Positions 63,484-64,000 of a stretch of DNA of 64,000 nt are shown here, piece by piece (position 1 is the stretch's first letter; each line of letters begins with the position of its first letter). A model generated the notes under the pieces. It searched no databases, was not told the origin of the DNA, and worked only from the letters and a program-made list of their open reading frames with translations. Location: positions 306,963 through 370,962 of the forward strand of contig NZ_JWJH01000007.1 in the NCBI RefSeq assembly GCF_000949865.1, read 5' to 3'. Source of the DNA: Rhizobium nepotum 39/7. GTDB taxonomy: Bacteria; Pseudomonadota; Alphaproteobacteria; Rhizobiales; Rhizobiaceae. The position numbers were made by a program, and so were the translations under genes.

Positions 63484-64000
63484 ATGGTCAAGGTTATCGC
63501 CTCATCCGTCCGCAAGGGCAATGTTCTCGACGTGGACGGCAAGCTTTACGTCGTTCTTACCGCGCAGAACTTTCACCCGGGCAAGGGCACGCCGGTCACG
63601 CAGGTGGATATGCGCCGCATCGTTGACGGCACGAAGGTTTCCGAGCGCTGGCGCACCACCGAGCAGGTCGAGCGCGCTTTCGTCGAAGACCTGAACTTCC
63701 AGTTCCTCTATCAGGACGGCGAAGGCTTCCATTTCATGAACCCGGCAAACTACGATCAGGTCGTGGTCGATGTCGATACGATGGGCGATCAGAAGGCCTA
63801 TCTCCAGGAAGGCATGACCTGCGTTCTTTCCATTCACGAAGGCAATCCGCTGGCTGTCGAACTGCCGCGCCACGTGACGCTGGAAATCGTGGAAACGGAA
63901 CCGGTTGTGAAGGGCCAGACGGCTTCTTCTTCCTACAAGCCGGCAATTCTCTCCAACGGCATCCGCACCATGGTGCCGCCGCATGTCGACGCTGGCGTCC
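63484..64000 (+). CDS. efp: Elongation factor P, partial
   Basis: The first 172 codons of EF-P, cut by the right edge. Domain I has NFHPGKGTP with Lys34 in the loop that is beta-lysylated in bacteria using EpmA; then [25 protein letters not shown], and [16 protein letters not shown]. It binds ribosomes stalled on proline runs. AAGGAAG lies six bases before the ATG at 63484. epmA-epmB are the neighbours on the other strand. Confidence 0.96.
   Translation, partial: MVKVIASSVRKGNVLDVDGKLYVVLTAQNFHPGKGTPVTQVDMRRIVDGTKVSERWRTTEQVERAFVEDLNFQFLYQDGEGFHFMNPANYDQVVVDVDTMGDQKAYLQEGMTCVLSIHEGNPLAVELPRHVTLEIVETEPVVKGQTASSSYKPAILSNGIRTMVPPHVDAGV

Overview
The window looks like chromosomal DNA of an alphaproteobacterium of the Rhizobiaceae, most likely an Agrobacterium/Rhizobium relative. 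The reasons are the GC-rich coding style with long antisense shadow frames, the many sugar and peptide ABC importers, a thiC-thiO-thiS-thiG operon behind a TPP riboswitch, GntR/RpiR/LysR-controlled catabolic clusters, and a SerRS-like amino acid:[carrier protein] ligase of the kind described from Bradyrhizobium and Agrobacterium. I see no rRNA, tRNA, CRISPR array, phage gene or insertion sequence.

Layout. 1-2.4 kb: the 5' part of dxr, a PAP2 phosphatase and an FAD monooxygenase. 2.4-20.3 kb: an amino-sugar (GlcNAc/chitooligosaccharide) catabolic locus. A leftward operon encodes a GntR regulator, SIS-domain isomerase/deaminase, NagA and an NagK-like ROK kinase. A rightward operon encodes an oxidoreductase, two permeases, a binding protein and an ATPase. 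A second rightward set encodes RpiR regulator, SDR, GH20 hexosaminidase, M81 protein, Set-like MFS transporter and CutC. 20.3-30 kb: a leftward run with a peptide-type ABC importer followed by three glycosyltransferases, the middle one frameshifted. 30-35 kb: GT32, deacetylase, GT4, nucleotide-sugar dehydrogenase and a small methyltransferase.

35-49 kb is the most unusual part. It holds a membrane-anchored 2Fe-2S adenylate cyclase, a metallo-beta-lactamase-fold hydrolase, a stand-alone cyclic-nucleotide-binding protein and a 905-residue ABC-exporter-like protein whose nucleotide-binding domain has lost its catalytic motifs. These are followed by a tandem alpha/beta hydrolase with a predicted Cys nucleophile, then a compact leftward operon: carrier protein, acyl-CoA dehydrogenase-like flavoprotein, amino acid:[carrier protein] ligase, DUF1839 protein and GH2 glycosidase. 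Only the ligase/carrier step of such systems has, to my knowledge, been worked out. The sequence suggests a pathway that loads an amino acid on a carrier, oxidises it there and transfers it to an unknown, perhaps glycan, acceptor, possibly under cyclic-nucleotide control.

49-64 kb: TPP riboswitch and thiCOSG, P1 peptidase, short ModE-like regulator, modABC with candidate ModE half-sites, an FAD amine oxidase divergent from a GcvA-like LysR regulator, a stand-alone Lrp/AsnC effector domain, a small conserved ORF, and the EF-P modification genes epmB-epmA divergent from efp, which runs off the right edge.
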